64,000 bases of DNA from Streptomyces sp. SJL17-4 (GCF_036826855.1 NZ_CP104578.1:4437501-4501500); one strand, 5' to 3'. Counted from the first letter of the stretch, positions 50,757-59,479 are shown. The notes: a model not told the origin generated them from the letters alone. A program made the numbers and translations.

Positions 50757-51188
50757 TCAGCGGTGCCGAAGATCGAGTTCGGCCCATACGGTCTTCCTGG
50801 GTACGGGGCCGAGCTCCACGCCCCACCTGTCCGCCAGCGCCTCGACCAGGATCAGCCCGCGCCCGGAGTCGCCCTCGGGGCGCGGCGGTTGGGCGCGTGG
50901 GAGGCGCTCACCCCGGGTGTCGGTGACCTCGATCCGCAGGACTCCCTCCCGGCCCAGGAGCGCGAGCCGGAAGCTCCGGCCGGCGACCCGGCCGTGCGTG
51001 GCGGCGTTCGCGGCGAGTTCGGCGACGACGTGGGTGGCGGCCTCGGTCGCCTCGTACGGCACCTCTTGGTCCCGCAGCCACTCGACGGCGAGCAGTCGGG
51101 CGAGCCGGGCCCCGCGTGGCGTGGGTGACAGGAGGACCGTGAAGTGGCGTGCGAGCGAAAGGACTTGGGTGGTGTTCTGCTGATTCAC
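50757..51188 (-). CDS. RsbW-like ATP-binding (anti-sigma-type) protein
   Basis: 143 residues. Only a HATPase_c domain: N-box THVVAELAANAATHGRV, G1 box IEVTDTRGERLP, G2 box SGRGLILVEALADRWGV. This is the Streptomyces family of small histidine-kinase-like ATPases related to RsbW/SpoIIAB. It is divergent from an XRE/DUF5753 regulator and a DUF397 gene, which together make a whiJ/abaA-type module known to affect development and antibiotics in S. coelicolor. Its partner may be the DUF397 protein or a sigma factor. Confidence 0.92.
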   Translation of the reverse strand: MNQQNTTQVLSLARHFTVLLSPTPRGARLARLLAVEWLRDQEVPYEATEAATHVVAELAANAATHGRVAGRSFRLALLGREGVLRIEVTDTRGERLPRAQPPRPEGDSGRGLILVEALADRWGVELGPVPRKTVWAELDLRHR

Positions 51189-51340
51189 ATCACCGAGCGT
51201 GGCCGCCCCCGCTTAGCGTGAACAGTGACGACGCCGATGCGTAGGGTGACTGTCCGGGGCTTGTCCACTGCTGTCCGGGCTGTCCGGAGCCCTCCCGGGG
51301 GAGGTGTCGCGCCACGAAGGGGCGAGGGAAGGGTGCGGGT

Positions 51341-52216
51341 ATGTCGGTGGACGGTGGGGCGCAGCGGCTCAAGACCGAGGCGGACGAGCCGGGGTGGGAG
51401 GTCGATCCCGACGATGACTGGGGTGTGGCCGTAGTCGCGACTGTGGGGCGGCAGTTGAGGCTGCGGAGGGAGGCGGTGGGGATGCGGGCCGTCGAGCTGG
51501 GGACGGCCACCGGGTACGGCGAGGACCTCATCTACAAGATCGAGAGCGGGAAGCGGATCCCACGACCCGAGTTCCTGGACAAGGCGGACGAGGTGTTGGG
51601 GGCGGGGGGTTTGCTCTCGGCCATGAAGGAGGACGTGGCCAAGGTCCGCTACCCGAAGAAGGTCCGGGCCTTGGCGAAGATGGAGGGGAAGGCGGTCGAG
51701 ATCCAGCTGTACGACCCGCTCAACATCCATGGCTTGCTGCAGACGCCGGAGTACGCGCGCGGGCTGCTGCTGATGCGGCGGCCGGCGTATACGCAGGACG
51801 AGGTGGAGCGGATGGCAGCCGGGCGTGTGGCACGGCAGAGCATCTTCCAGAGGGACCCGGCGCCAGAGATCAGCTTCGTCCTGGAGGAGTGGACGTTGCG
51901 CCGTCCGCTGGGCGGGCGCAGCCTGCGGCGCCCCCAATTGGAGCGACTGTTGGAGGTCGGGGGGATGCGGAACGTCGAGCTTCAGGTCATGCCGATGGAC
52001 CGCGAGGAACACGCAGGAGTAGACGGCGGCATCGAGGTGCTGAAGTTCGGGGACGGATCGGTGGTCGGGCGCTCGCCGGTGGTGGCCAACGGTCGGCCGG
52101 TGACCGAGCGGAAACAGCTCCATATCCTGGAGTTGCGGTATGGCATCATCCGGGCTCAGGCTCTCACCCCCCGTGAGTCGTCGGCCCTCATCGAGCAACT
52201 GCTGGGAGAGACATGA
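51341..52216 (+). CDS. XRE-family regulator with DUF5753 (whiJ-like)
   Basis: 291 residues. The XRE helix-turn-helix is at ~28-90 (LRLRREAVGMRAVELGTATG, EDLIYKIESGKRIPRPEFLD). The remaining ~180 residues are DUF5753 (YDPLNIHGLLQTPEYARGLL, EISFVLEEWTLRRPLGG, NVELQVMPMDREEHAGVDGG). This class includes WhiJ and AbaA-like regulators. Its stop overlaps the ATG of the DUF397 gene by ATGA. Known members act together with their DUF397 neighbour as repressor and modulator. Confidence 0.95.
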   Translation: MSVDGGAQRLKTEADEPGWEVDPDDDWGVAVVATVGRQLRLRREAVGMRAVELGTATGYGEDLIYKIESGKRIPRPEFLDKADEVLGAGGLLSAMKEDVAKVRYPKKVRALAKMEGKAVEIQLYDPLNIHGLLQTPEYARGLLLMRRPAYTQDEVERMAAGRVARQSIFQRDPAPEISFVLEEWTLRRPLGGRSLRRPQLERLLEVGGMRNVELQVMPMDREEHAGVDGGIEVLKFGDGSVVGRSPVVANGRPVTERKQLHILELRYGIIRAQALTPRESSALIEQLLGET

Positions 52217-52479
52217 TCCGCAACACCTCGGCCGGGGACGCCTCCGAACTGGCCTGGTTCAAGAGCAGCTACAGCAGCGGCAGCGAGGGTGACTCCTGCA
52301 TCGAGGTCGCCTGGCGCAAGAGCAGTTACAGCAGTGGCAACGACGGCGAGTCCTGCGTCGAGGTCGCCACCACCCCCGCCACCGTCCACGTCCGTGACTC
52401 CAAGGTCCTCGACGGCCCGCAGCTCGCGCTCACCCCAGGTGCCTGGGCGGGCTTCGTCTCGTACGCGGCGATCGGCTGA
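52213..52479 (+). CDS. DUF397 protein with internally duplicated motif
   Basis: 88 residues. DUF397 proteins are small, acidic partners of XRE/DUF5753 regulators. The usual motif WxKSSYSxxxGxxCVEVA occurs twice in direct succession (WFKSSYSSGSEGDSCIEVA, then WRKSSYSSGNDGESCVEVA), coded by a 57-bp tandem duplication. The family end VRDSKVLDGPQLALTPGAW follows once. Translation is coupled to the XRE gene through ATGA. Confidence 0.93.
   Translation: MIRNTSAGDASELAWFKSSYSSGSEGDSCIEVAWRKSSYSSGNDGESCVEVATTPATVHVRDSKVLDGPQLALTPGAWAGFVSYAAIG
52255..52368. repeat. 57-bp tandem duplication in the DUF397 gene
   Basis: Units 52255-52311 and 52312-52368 each encode 19 residues and differ at scattered positions, so the duplication is not recent but stays in frame. 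Confidence 0.9.
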
Positions 52480-52512
52480 TCCCCCGCCCCGCCTCCGTAA
52501 CCCACATGTGTG

Positions 52513-52543
52513 AAGAGCCCGGATCCCTCGATCCCGGGCTCTT
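52513..52543 (+). terminator. Terminator hairpin after the DUF397 gene
   Basis: AAGAGCCCGGATC (52513-52525) pairs with GATCCCGGGCTCTT (52530-52543), with one bulged base and a short loop. Confidence 0.85.
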
Positions 52544-52600
52544 GGCATATGCCACGGTGTCGGCGTGGCGACTGCGCCGCCGATCCAGGAGGAGTCTGCC

Positions 52601-53167
52601 GTGAGCGTTCTGTCTCAGGAGGGGTTCGAGGAACTCGCCCGTCTTGGCGAACGCGTGGACGAGTCCCTGCGCCTGGAGTTCATCGGCGGGAGGATCGGGG
52701 AGAGGGCCGCCCCGGACGGCAACCACGGGCGGATCGTCGAGTGGCTCACCCGCCTGTGCATCCAGGCCGACGCCGGCTGGTGGCTCTATCCCGACCAAGG
52801 TCTCAGGGTCGAGAAGTACCGCAAGGGCAACGCCCGCCCCGATGGCTGCCTCGTGCCACTCGACACCTTCGTCGGTCAGGGAGAGTGGGCCAGTCCCGAC
52901 GGGGTCCTCATGACGGTCGAGGTCACGTCCGGCGACTCGGACACCGGGCGGCGGGACCGGGTGGAGAAGCCGCACGCCTACGCCGAGGCCGGGATCCCCG
53001 TCTACCTGCTGATCGACAGGACCGCCGGTGAGGTCAAGGTCCACTCCCAGCCGGACGGCGAACGGTACGAGATGGTCGTGACCGTGCCCTTCGGCAAGAC
53101 GGTCACCCTGCCGGAGCCGGTGGGGATGGAGCTGGACACGGAGCCGTTGAAGAACTGGGTTCGGTGA
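52601..53167 (+). CDS. Uma2 family putative endonuclease (PD-(D/E)XK fold)
   Basis: 188 residues from the GTG at 52601, chosen because AGGAGGAG stands 6 nt upstream; a GTG at 52565 would add 12 residues with no ribosome site. The Uma2/DUF820 core is present: LRLEFIGGRI start, ARPDGCLVPLD (active-site Asp), MTVEVTSGDSDTGRRDRVEK (E-x-T/S instead of E-x-K, with the later Lys as in the family), HAYAEAGIPVYLLID. Restriction-like fold, biological role unknown; actinobacteria and cyanobacteria carry many copies. Confidence 0.9.
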   Translation: MSVLSQEGFEELARLGERVDESLRLEFIGGRIGERAAPDGNHGRIVEWLTRLCIQADAGWWLYPDQGLRVEKYRKGNARPDGCLVPLDTFVGQGEWASPDGVLMTVEVTSGDSDTGRRDRVEKPHAYAEAGIPVYLLIDRTAGEVKVHSQPDGERYEMVVTVPFGKTVTLPEPVGMELDTEPLKNWVR

Positions 53168-53266
53168 AGTTTTTCGCGCGGGCTGTCACACATCCCTCCC
53201 CCGCTCCGTCAGTGCTGTGTCCGGCTCGGTCGAGGCGGATACGGAGAGGCTGAAGGAGCCGTCGCG

Positions 53267-53620
53267 ATGTTCACCGAGATGTCCACCACCGCTGTCGTCA
53301 TCACCGCCGTCGCCGCCTTCATGGCCGGGTTCTCCGCCGCGGCGATCTTCTTCAAGGCCGCCTTCGTCGTCGAGCCCCTCGCCCAGTACGGCGTCCCGCG
53401 CTCGTGGTGGAACTGGCTCGGGGCCGCCAAGGCCGCCGGGGCCCTCGGGCTCGTCGCCGGGTTCTGGCTCCCGGTCGTCGGCACCCTCGCCGCGATCGGG
53501 CTGATCCTGTACTTCGCCGGCGCCGTGATCACCATCGTCCGGGCCCGCTCCTACGGCCACGTGCCCTTCCCGCTCGTCTACATGGCCCCTGCCGTCGCCG
53601 CCCTCGTGCTGACCAGGTGA
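53267..53620 (+). CDS. DoxX-like small membrane protein
   Basis: 117 residues with four hydrophobic spans (TAVVITAVAAFMAGFSAAAI; WLGAAKAAGALGLVAGFWLP; LAAIGLILYFAGAVITIV; PLVYMAPAVAALVL). The spacing and the VEPLAQYGVPRSWWNWLG segment match the DoxX-like (PF13564-type) family. Function unknown. The ATG at 53267 has GGAG 9 nt upstream. It is convergent with metG across a strong hairpin. Confidence 0.85.
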   Translation: MFTEMSTTAVVITAVAAFMAGFSAAAIFFKAAFVVEPLAQYGVPRSWWNWLGAAKAAGALGLVAGFWLPVVGTLAAIGLILYFAGAVITIVRARSYGHVPFPLVYMAPAVAALVLTR

Positions 53621-53639
53621 CCTGGTGACCGTACGCAAG

Positions 53640-53674
53640 AGGCCGCCGTCCCCGCTCAGCGGAGACGGCGGCCT
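53640..53674. terminator. Bidirectional terminator between DoxX-like and metG
   Basis: AGGCCGCCGTC (53640-53650) pairs with GACGGCGGCCT (53664-53674), and the interior CCGCT/AGCGG continues the stem. It lies between convergent stops at 53620 and 53711. Confidence 0.92.
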
Positions 53675-53710
53675 TCTTCGTACGTCAGTCCTACGTCAGT
53701 CGTACGTACG

Positions 53711-55318
53711 TCAGTCCTTCTTCGGCTCCTCCAGGCGCGGGAACAGCACCGCGCCCTTCGTCACCGTCGCGCCCGCCGGGAGCTTGCCCCACTCGGCCGC
53801 GTCCTGGACCGGCTGCGCGGCCAGCGCGCCCAGGGACGCCTCGGCGCCCAGCGAGTCCCACAGCGCCTGCGAGGTCTCCGGCATGATCGGGTTCAGCAGG
53901 ACGGCGACGGCGCGGAGCGACTCGGCGGCCGTGTAGAGGATCGTCGCCAGGCGGGCCCGGCCCTCCTCCGACTCGTCCTTCGCGACCTTCCACGGCTCCT
54001 GCTCCGTGATGTAGCCGTTGACCTGCTTCACGAAGTCGAAGATCGCCAGGATGCCGGCCTGGAAGTCCAGCTCCTCGCCGATCTTCGCGTCGGCCGTCGC
54101 GACGGCCTTGGCCAGGCCCTCGTGGATCGCCTTCTCCGCGTCACCGTCGGCCGTCGAGGCCGGCAGCGCGCCGTCGAAGTACTTGCCGACCATCGCCGCG
54201 ACGCGGGACGCCAGGTTGCCGTAGTCGTTCGCCAGCTCGCTCGTGTAGCGGGCGGAGAAGTCCTCCCACGAGAACGAACCGTCCTGGCCGAACGCGATCG
54301 CCCGCAGGAAGTACCAGCGGTACGCGTCCACGCCGAAGTGCGAGGTCAGGTCCTGCGGCTTGATGCCGGTCAGGTTCGACTTCGACATCTTCTCGCCGCC
54401 GACCATCAGCCAGCCGTTGGCCGCCACCCGGCCCGGGACCGGCAGGCCCTGCGCCATCAGCATCGCCGGCCAGATCACCGCGTGGAAGCGCAGGATGTCC
54501 TTGCCGATGAGGTGGACGTTCGCCGGGAAGGTCTCTTCGAACTTCTCCGGGTTCTCGTTGTAGCCGACGGCCGTCGCGTAGTTGAGCAGCGCGTCGATCC
54601 ACACGTAGATGACGTGCTTCTCGTCCCACGGCACCGGGACGCCCCAGTCGAACGTCGAGCGCGAGATGGAGAGGTCCTCCAGGCCCTGCTTGACGAAGTT
54701 CACGACCTCGTTGCGGGCCGACTCCGGCTGGATGAAGCCCGGGTTCGCCTCGTAGAACTCCAGCAGCTTCGGGCCGTACTCGCTCAGCTTGAAGAAGTAG
54801 TTCTCCTCCTTGAGGATCTCCACCGGCTTCTTGTGGACGGCGCACAGCTTCGTGCCGTCCTCGGCCTCGATGAGATCGCCGGGGAGCTTGTACTCCTCAC
54901 AGCCCACGCAGTACGGGCCCTCGTAGCCGCCCTTGTAGATCTCGTCCTTGTCGTACAGGTCCTGCACGAACTCCTGGACGCGGTCCGTGTGACGCTTCTG
55001 CGTGGTGCGGATGAAGTCGTCGTTCGCGATGTTCAGGTGCTCCCAGAGGGGCTTCCACGCCTCCTCGACGAGCTTGTCGCACCAGGCCTGGGGCGTGACG
55101 TTGTTCGCCTCGGCCGTGCGCATGATCTTCTGACCGTGCTCGTCCGTGCCGGTGAGGTACCACACCTTCTCGCCGCGCTGACGGTGCCAGCGCGTGAGCA
55201 CGTCGCCTGCGACGGTCGTATAGGCGTGGCCCAGGTGAGGAGCGTCGTTGACGTAGTAGATGGGGGTCGTGACGTAGAACGCCTTCGCCCCCTGCTTCTC
55301 GGATCCAGTGGCCGCCAT
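53711..55318 (-). CDS. metG: Methionyl-tRNA synthetase
   Basis: 535 residues from the ATG at 55318. Class I synthetase: HLGHAYT is the HIGH motif, GGEKMSKSNLTG the KMSKS loop. The connective polypeptide has YCVGCEEYKLPGDL and LCAVH Cys residues, so at most one zinc knuckle. The C-terminal anticodon-binding helix bundle ends at about 500. There is no EMAP/Trbp111-like tail, as usual in actinobacteria. It charges initiator and elongator tRNA-Met. It is divergent from a two-component system. Confidence 0.98.
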   Translation of the reverse strand: MAATGSEKQGAKAFYVTTPIYYVNDAPHLGHAYTTVAGDVLTRWHRQRGEKVWYLTGTDEHGQKIMRTAEANNVTPQAWCDKLVEEAWKPLWEHLNIANDDFIRTTQKRHTDRVQEFVQDLYDKDEIYKGGYEGPYCVGCEEYKLPGDLIEAEDGTKLCAVHKKPVEILKEENYFFKLSEYGPKLLEFYEANPGFIQPESARNEVVNFVKQGLEDLSISRSTFDWGVPVPWDEKHVIYVWIDALLNYATAVGYNENPEKFEETFPANVHLIGKDILRFHAVIWPAMLMAQGLPVPGRVAANGWLMVGGEKMSKSNLTGIKPQDLTSHFGVDAYRWYFLRAIAFGQDGSFSWEDFSARYTSELANDYGNLASRVAAMVGKYFDGALPASTADGDAEKAIHEGLAKAVATADAKIGEELDFQAGILAIFDFVKQVNGYITEQEPWKVAKDESEEGRARLATILYTAAESLRAVAVLLNPIMPETSQALWDSLGAEASLGALAAQPVQDAAEWGKLPAGATVTKGAVLFPRLEEPKKD

Positions 55319-55411
55319 GGTCGAAATCCTAACGGCCCCACGAAGATCCACTCACATCGATATCCGGGGGCGCCGGGGTGGTGGGCCCGCCGTGGGCGGA
55401 GGATGGCCCCC

Positions 55412-56068
55412 ATGCGTGTACTGGTAGCCGAGGACGAACGACCCCTCGCCGAGCTCGTCGCCACCGGACTGCGGCGCGCGGGCTTCGCCGTCGACACCGT
55501 CCACAGCGGTGACGCCGCCCTCGACCACCTCGGGCTCCACCCGTACGACGTCCTCGTCCTCGACCGCGACCTGCCGCGCGTCCACGGCGACGACGTCGCC
55601 CGCCGCCTCGTCGCCGAGGGCTCCCCGACCCGCATCCTCATGCTGACCGCCGCCGCCGCCACCGAGGACCGCGTCACCGGCCTCGACCTCGGCGCCGACG
55701 ACTACCTCGGCAAGCCCTTCGAGTTCCCCGAGCTGGTCTCCCGGGTCCGCGCCCTGCGGCGCCGCTCCGCCCGCGCGGCCCTGCCGCCGCTCCTGGAGCG
55801 GTACGGGCTCCGCATGGACACCGTCCGGCGGACCGCCACCCGCGACGGGCGGGACCTCGACCTCTCCCCGAAGGAGTTCTCCGTCCTCCAGATCCTCCTG
55901 GAGGCCGACGGGGCGGCCGTCTCCGCCGAGGAGCTCCTCGACCGCGCCTGGGACGCCCACGCCGACCCCTTCACCGGCGCCGTACGCGTCTGCATGAGCA
56001 AGCTGCGCGCGAAGGTGGGCGAGCCGGGGCTGATCAGGACGGTGCAGGGCGTGGGGTACCAGCTGTGA
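55412..56068 (+). CDS. OmpR/PhoB-type response regulator
   Basis: 218 residues from the ATG at 55412 (GGAGG 9 nt upstream; an ATG at 55403 is too close to the ribosome site). Receiver: acidic pair in VLVAEDER, phospho-acceptor Asp51 in VLVLDRDLP, Lys in DDYLGKPFEFPELVSRV. The winged-helix DNA-binding domain (~125-218) ends CMSKLRAKVGEPGLIRTVQG. Its stop overlaps the kinase start (GTGA). Target genes unknown. Confidence 0.95.
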   Translation: MRVLVAEDERPLAELVATGLRRAGFAVDTVHSGDAALDHLGLHPYDVLVLDRDLPRVHGDDVARRLVAEGSPTRILMLTAAAATEDRVTGLDLGADDYLGKPFEFPELVSRVRALRRRSARAALPPLLERYGLRMDTVRRTATRDGRDLDLSPKEFSVLQILLEADGAAVSAEELLDRAWDAHADPFTGAVRVCMSKLRAKVGEPGLIRTVQGVGYQL

Positions 56069-57162
56069 GACCGGGCGGCGACTCGGGATACCTGGGGTCC
56101 GGGTCCACCATCCGGACGCGGATCGCGCTCGTGTACGGGGGTGCCTTCCTGGTCCTCGGGACCGTGCTGCTGCTCGTCGTGAACCTGCTCGTCCTCGCCG
56201 GGACGGACGACGAGACCGACGCGATCGTCGCCCGTGCGGACAGCGTGGCGAACGGGGTCGCCGTCGTCGAGGCGTACGAGCTGGGGGACGACATCAGCCG
56301 CGCCGCCGGCGAGCAGATGCTCATGTGGTCGAGCCTCGCCCTGCTCGTCATGGCCTGCTGCGCCGTCGTCGTCGGCTGGTGGACCGCCGGTCGCGTGCTC
56401 CGGCCCGTGCACGAGATGACCGCCCGCGCCGGGCGCCTCTCCGAACGCAACCTGCACGACCGGATCGCCGTCACCGGGCCCGATGACGAGCTCAAGGAGC
56501 TCGGCGACACGATCGACGCGCTGCTCGGCCGCCTGGAGACCGCCTTCGACAGCCAGCGCAGGTTCATCGCCAACGCCTCCCACGAACTCCGCACCCCGCT
56601 CGCCACCCAGCGCGTCGCGATCCAGGTCGGCCTCGACGACGACTGCGACGTACGGCAGGTGCTCCTCGACGCCAACCGGCGCAGCGAACGCCTCATCGAC
56701 GGTCTGCTGCTCCTCGCCCGCAGCGAGCGGGGGCTCGCCGAACGCGAGGACGTGCGGCTCGGGGAGCTCGCCGAGGAGGAGTGGGCGGACGCGTACGTGG
56801 TGGCCGACGGCGGTGTCGTACGGGGCAGCCGGGTACTGCTCGGGCAGCTCGTACGGAACCTTGTCGCGAACGCGGTCGCCTACAACGTGCCGGAGGGCGG
56901 CACAGTCGCCGTACGGGCCGAGGGCGGCGTCCTGACGGTGACCAATACGGGACCCGTCGTCCCGCCCGACGAGGTGGCCGGGCTCTTCGAACCCTTCCGG
57001 CGCGGCGAGGGGCGGGACCGGATGGGGCCGGGCGCGGGGCTGGGACTGTCCATCGTGCGGTCGATCGCGGAGGCGCACGGGGGGTGCGTGGGCGCGGTGG
57101 CGCGGGGCGCGGGGGAGGGTGGCGGGCTGGTGGTGACGGTGACCCTGCCGGTCGCCTCCTGA
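56065..57162 (+). CDS. Two-component sensor histidine kinase
   Basis: 365 residues. Two membrane spans (~21-46 and ~88-108) enclose a ~40-residue exterior loop rich in Asp/Ala (TDDETDAIVARADSVANGV), too short for a large sensor domain. HAMP ~108-160, HisKA with His173 in FIANASHELRTPLATQRVAI, then HATPase_c with N-box LVRNLVANAVAYN and G2 box GPGAGLGLSIVRSIAEAHGG. It is the cognate of the adjacent regulator. GTG start within the GTGA overlap. Confidence 0.95.
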   Translation: MRPGGDSGYLGSGSTIRTRIALVYGGAFLVLGTVLLLVVNLLVLAGTDDETDAIVARADSVANGVAVVEAYELGDDISRAAGEQMLMWSSLALLVMACCAVVVGWWTAGRVLRPVHEMTARAGRLSERNLHDRIAVTGPDDELKELGDTIDALLGRLETAFDSQRRFIANASHELRTPLATQRVAIQVGLDDDCDVRQVLLDANRRSERLIDGLLLLARSERGLAEREDVRLGELAEEEWADAYVVADGGVVRGSRVLLGQLVRNLVANAVAYNVPEGGTVAVRAEGGVLTVTNTGPVVPPDEVAGLFEPFRRGEGRDRMGPGAGLGLSIVRSIAEAHGGCVGAVARGAGEGGGLVVTVTLPVAS

Positions 57163-57220
57163 AGGTCCCCTCCTGAAGGTCGCTTCACCTCCCGGCTCGT
57201 GGGGGTTGGGGCCTCACGCC

Positions 57221-57259
57221 CGCGGGCCGGGTCCGGGAAGATCCCGTACCCGGCCCGCG
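57221..57259. terminator. Hairpin between the sensor kinase and VWA genes
   Basis: CGCGGGCCGGGT (57221-57232) pairs with ACCCGGCCCGCG (57248-57259), with an inner CGGGA/TCCCG stem. It lies between convergent stops. Confidence 0.88.
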
Positions 57260-57285
57260 CCGTTGAACTACTCCTCTTAGGGCCC

Positions 57286-59280
57286 TCAGAACTCCAGGCC
57301 CGCGAGCAGGCCGCCGTAGAAGGCCGCGTGCGCGGTCTCGACCGGGGTCGCGCCCGCGAAGTACGTGCCGGTACGGGGAGTGCCGTCGAGCTTACGGAGG
57401 TAGTCGAAGGCCTTGTTGTCCTCCTCGCCCCAGGCCACGAACCGCCAGTGCAGCGGACGCTCCGCCGCCTCGGCCAGGGCCTGGGTGGCGGCGGTCTTCG
57501 ACTCCGGCGCGCCGTCGGTCTGGAAGACGACCAGGGCGGTGCGGGTCGGGTCGGCCTTCTCGTGGTGGGCGAGGACCTCTTCCACGGCGCGGTGGTAGTT
57601 GGTCCGGCCCAGGCGACCGAGGGTGGCGTTGACCTCGTCGATACGGGTGGGCGTGAGGTCGGCGGGGGTCAGGTCGACCGTTCCGTCGATGTCCGTCGAG
57701 AAGAACACGGTCGTGACGGTGGCGTCCTCGTCGAGGTGCGCCGCGAGCGCGGTCACCTGCTCGGCGAGCCGCTGCACGGACCCGTCCTTGAAGTACCCGC
57801 GCATCGAACCGGACCGGTCGACCACGAGGTACACGGCGGCCCGTGCTCCGGCGAGCCCCTGCGCCTTGAGCTGCGCGGCGGCGGCGTCGTAGGCGTCGGC
57901 GAGGTGCGGGGGGAGGCGGTCGCCGGCGGCCGGGACGGTGACTTCCTCCGGCTCGGGCTCCGCCTTTGCCGCGGCAGCGGCTGCGGCTGCGGCGAACTCG
58001 GGCTCCGGGGCGGGCGCCTCGGAGACGACGGGCTCGGGCTGGGCCTCGGCCTCGGCCTGGGCCTGAGGCTCGGCCTCGGCGGGCTCGGCGGCCTGCGGCT
58101 CCGCCGTGTCGGCCTCGGGCTCGGCTTCCTGCTCCTGCGGGGCGGGCTCGGCCTCCGTCGCGCGAGCGTCCGCCACGACGTCGGTCGCCTCGGCGGCGGG
58201 GGTGGCCTCCGGCTCCTCCACCGCGTCAGCGTCAGCGGCCACGGCCGTGTCGGCCTCGGCCTCGGCCTCGGCGGTCGCCTCCGGCTCCACCTCGGCGGCC
58301 TCGGCCGGCGAGTCCTCGGCGGCCTCTGCCGCCGGGGTCGTGTCTTCGGCGACGACAGCGGCCTCGGGCTCGGTGTCCTGTGCCTGCGGGGCGGGTTCGG
58401 CCTCGGTTGCGGGAGCGTCCGCCACGACCTCGGTCGCCTCGGCGACGGGAGCCGCTTCCGGCTCCTCTGCCGTGTCGGCGGTAACGGTCGCCTCCGGCTC
58501 CGCCTCGTCGGCGACGACAGCGGCCTCGGGCTCGGTGTCCTGTGCCTGCGGGGCGGGTTCGGCCTCGGTTGCGGGAGCGTCCGCCACGACCTCGGTCGCC
58601 TCGGCGACGGGAGCCGCCTCCGGCTCCTCCACCGCGTCAGCGGCCTCGGCCTCGGCAGCGGCGGTCGCTTCCGGCTCCACCTCGGCGGCCTCGGCCTCGG
58701 CCTGCGGCTCGGCCGACTCCTCGGCCACCGGCGCCTCCACCGACTCCTCGGCCTGCGGCTCGGCCGCCTCCGGGGACGCGGTCTCCGCCTCGGGCTCGGC
58801 GTCGGCCGACGACTCCGGCTCCGCCTTGGCCTCGGCAGCGGCAGTGGGCGTCGACTCGACGTCCGCCGTGTCCGCCTCGACCGGCGCCGCCTCAGCAGCG
58901 GCAGCAGGCGTCTCCGCCTCGGCCGTCACCTTCGCCTCAGCGGCAGGCGTCTCCGCCGCAGGCGCTTCCGGCGTGGCCGACGGTGTCTTCGCTCGGGCCC
59001 GCGGGATCTGCGGGTTGTCGAACGACGCCGCCACCAAGTCGTCCGCCGCCCGGCGCGCCACCGCCTCCGACGTGTCCCCGGACTTGGACTCCGACGTGGA
59101 CCCGGCCCCGGACGACGCCGTCGACCTGGCCGGCACCGGCACCGTCGCCGAAGCCGTCGTCGCCTCCGCAGGCGAAGCCGTCAACGTGGTCTCACGCGTC
59201 TGGGGCGGGACGACGGAGGTCGCCGGGGATTCCTCGCGGTCTCGGCCGAACACCTTGCGCAGCATGCTCCGAATACCCAT
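57286..59280 (-). CDS. VWA-domain protein with long acidic Ala/Glu repeat region
   Basis: 664 residues from the ATG at 59280 (AAAGGG upstream). Residues 1-60 begin MGIRSMLRKVFGRDREE. Residues ~60-440 are a very acidic Ala/Glu/Pro repeat (units such as EEPEAAPVAEATEVVADAPA), probably disordered. Residues ~460-664 are a von Willebrand A domain with MIDAS DRSGSM at 488-493 and FQTDGAPES, resembling the VWA proteins of tellurite-resistance (Ter) clusters. No signal peptide, so cytoplasmic. Partner unknown. It is convergent with the sensor kinase gene and divergent from the PhoX-type gene. Confidence 0.9.
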   Translation of the reverse strand: MGIRSMLRKVFGRDREESPATSVVPPQTRETTLTASPAEATTASATVPVPARSTASSGAGSTSESKSGDTSEAVARRAADDLVAASFDNPQIPRARAKTPSATPEAPAAETPAAEAKVTAEAETPAAAAEAAPVEADTADVESTPTAAAEAKAEPESSADAEPEAETASPEAAEPQAEESVEAPVAEESAEPQAEAEAAEVEPEATAAAEAEAADAVEEPEAAPVAEATEVVADAPATEAEPAPQAQDTEPEAAVVADEAEPEATVTADTAEEPEAAPVAEATEVVADAPATEAEPAPQAQDTEPEAAVVAEDTTPAAEAAEDSPAEAAEVEPEATAEAEAEADTAVAADADAVEEPEATPAAEATDVVADARATEAEPAPQEQEAEPEADTAEPQAAEPAEAEPQAQAEAEAQPEPVVSEAPAPEPEFAAAAAAAAAKAEPEPEEVTVPAAGDRLPPHLADAYDAAAAQLKAQGLAGARAAVYLVVDRSGSMRGYFKDGSVQRLAEQVTALAAHLDEDATVTTVFFSTDIDGTVDLTPADLTPTRIDEVNATLGRLGRTNYHRAVEEVLAHHEKADPTRTALVVFQTDGAPESKTAATQALAEAAERPLHWRFVAWGEEDNKAFDYLRKLDGTPRTGTYFAGATPVETAHAAFYGGLLAGLEF
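58351..58629. repeat. 162-bp direct duplication in the VWA gene
   Basis: At least 105 bp (58351-58455) recur identically at 58513-58617, an offset of 162 bp or 54 codons, with the match continuing imperfectly to 58629. A third, diverged protein copy lies further on (EEPEATPAAEATDVVADARA). This is a recent in-frame duplication. Confidence 0.88.
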
Positions 59281-59424
59281 GGGCGAACCCTTTCGCATGA
59301 GTGGGGTGCGTGTGAATGTCCGTACTGGGTGTTTCGGGACGTTCATCCCTGGCCAGGGCGGACACGTAAGGTTAGCGGCCACCCCTCCCCTTCTCGGCGA
59401 CCCGGTCGCCCCCGGTTGCCGTGC

Positions 59425-59479
59425 ATTCATTCGTCGTTCACTCCGTCGCCGTCCCTGTGCAGATGTGCGCACATAGCGT
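59425..59479 (+). promoter_or_regulatory. Candidate PHO box and promoter of the PhoX-type gene
   Basis: Two adjacent 11-bp units ATTCATTCGTC (59425-59435) and GTTCACTCCGT (59436-59446), then a weaker third unit (59447-59457), resemble the direct repeats bound by PhoP in Streptomyces (consensus about GTTCACC). A -10-like TAGCGT follows at 59474-59479, 16 bp after the third unit. It lies 58 bp upstream of the GTG. Confidence 0.55.
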
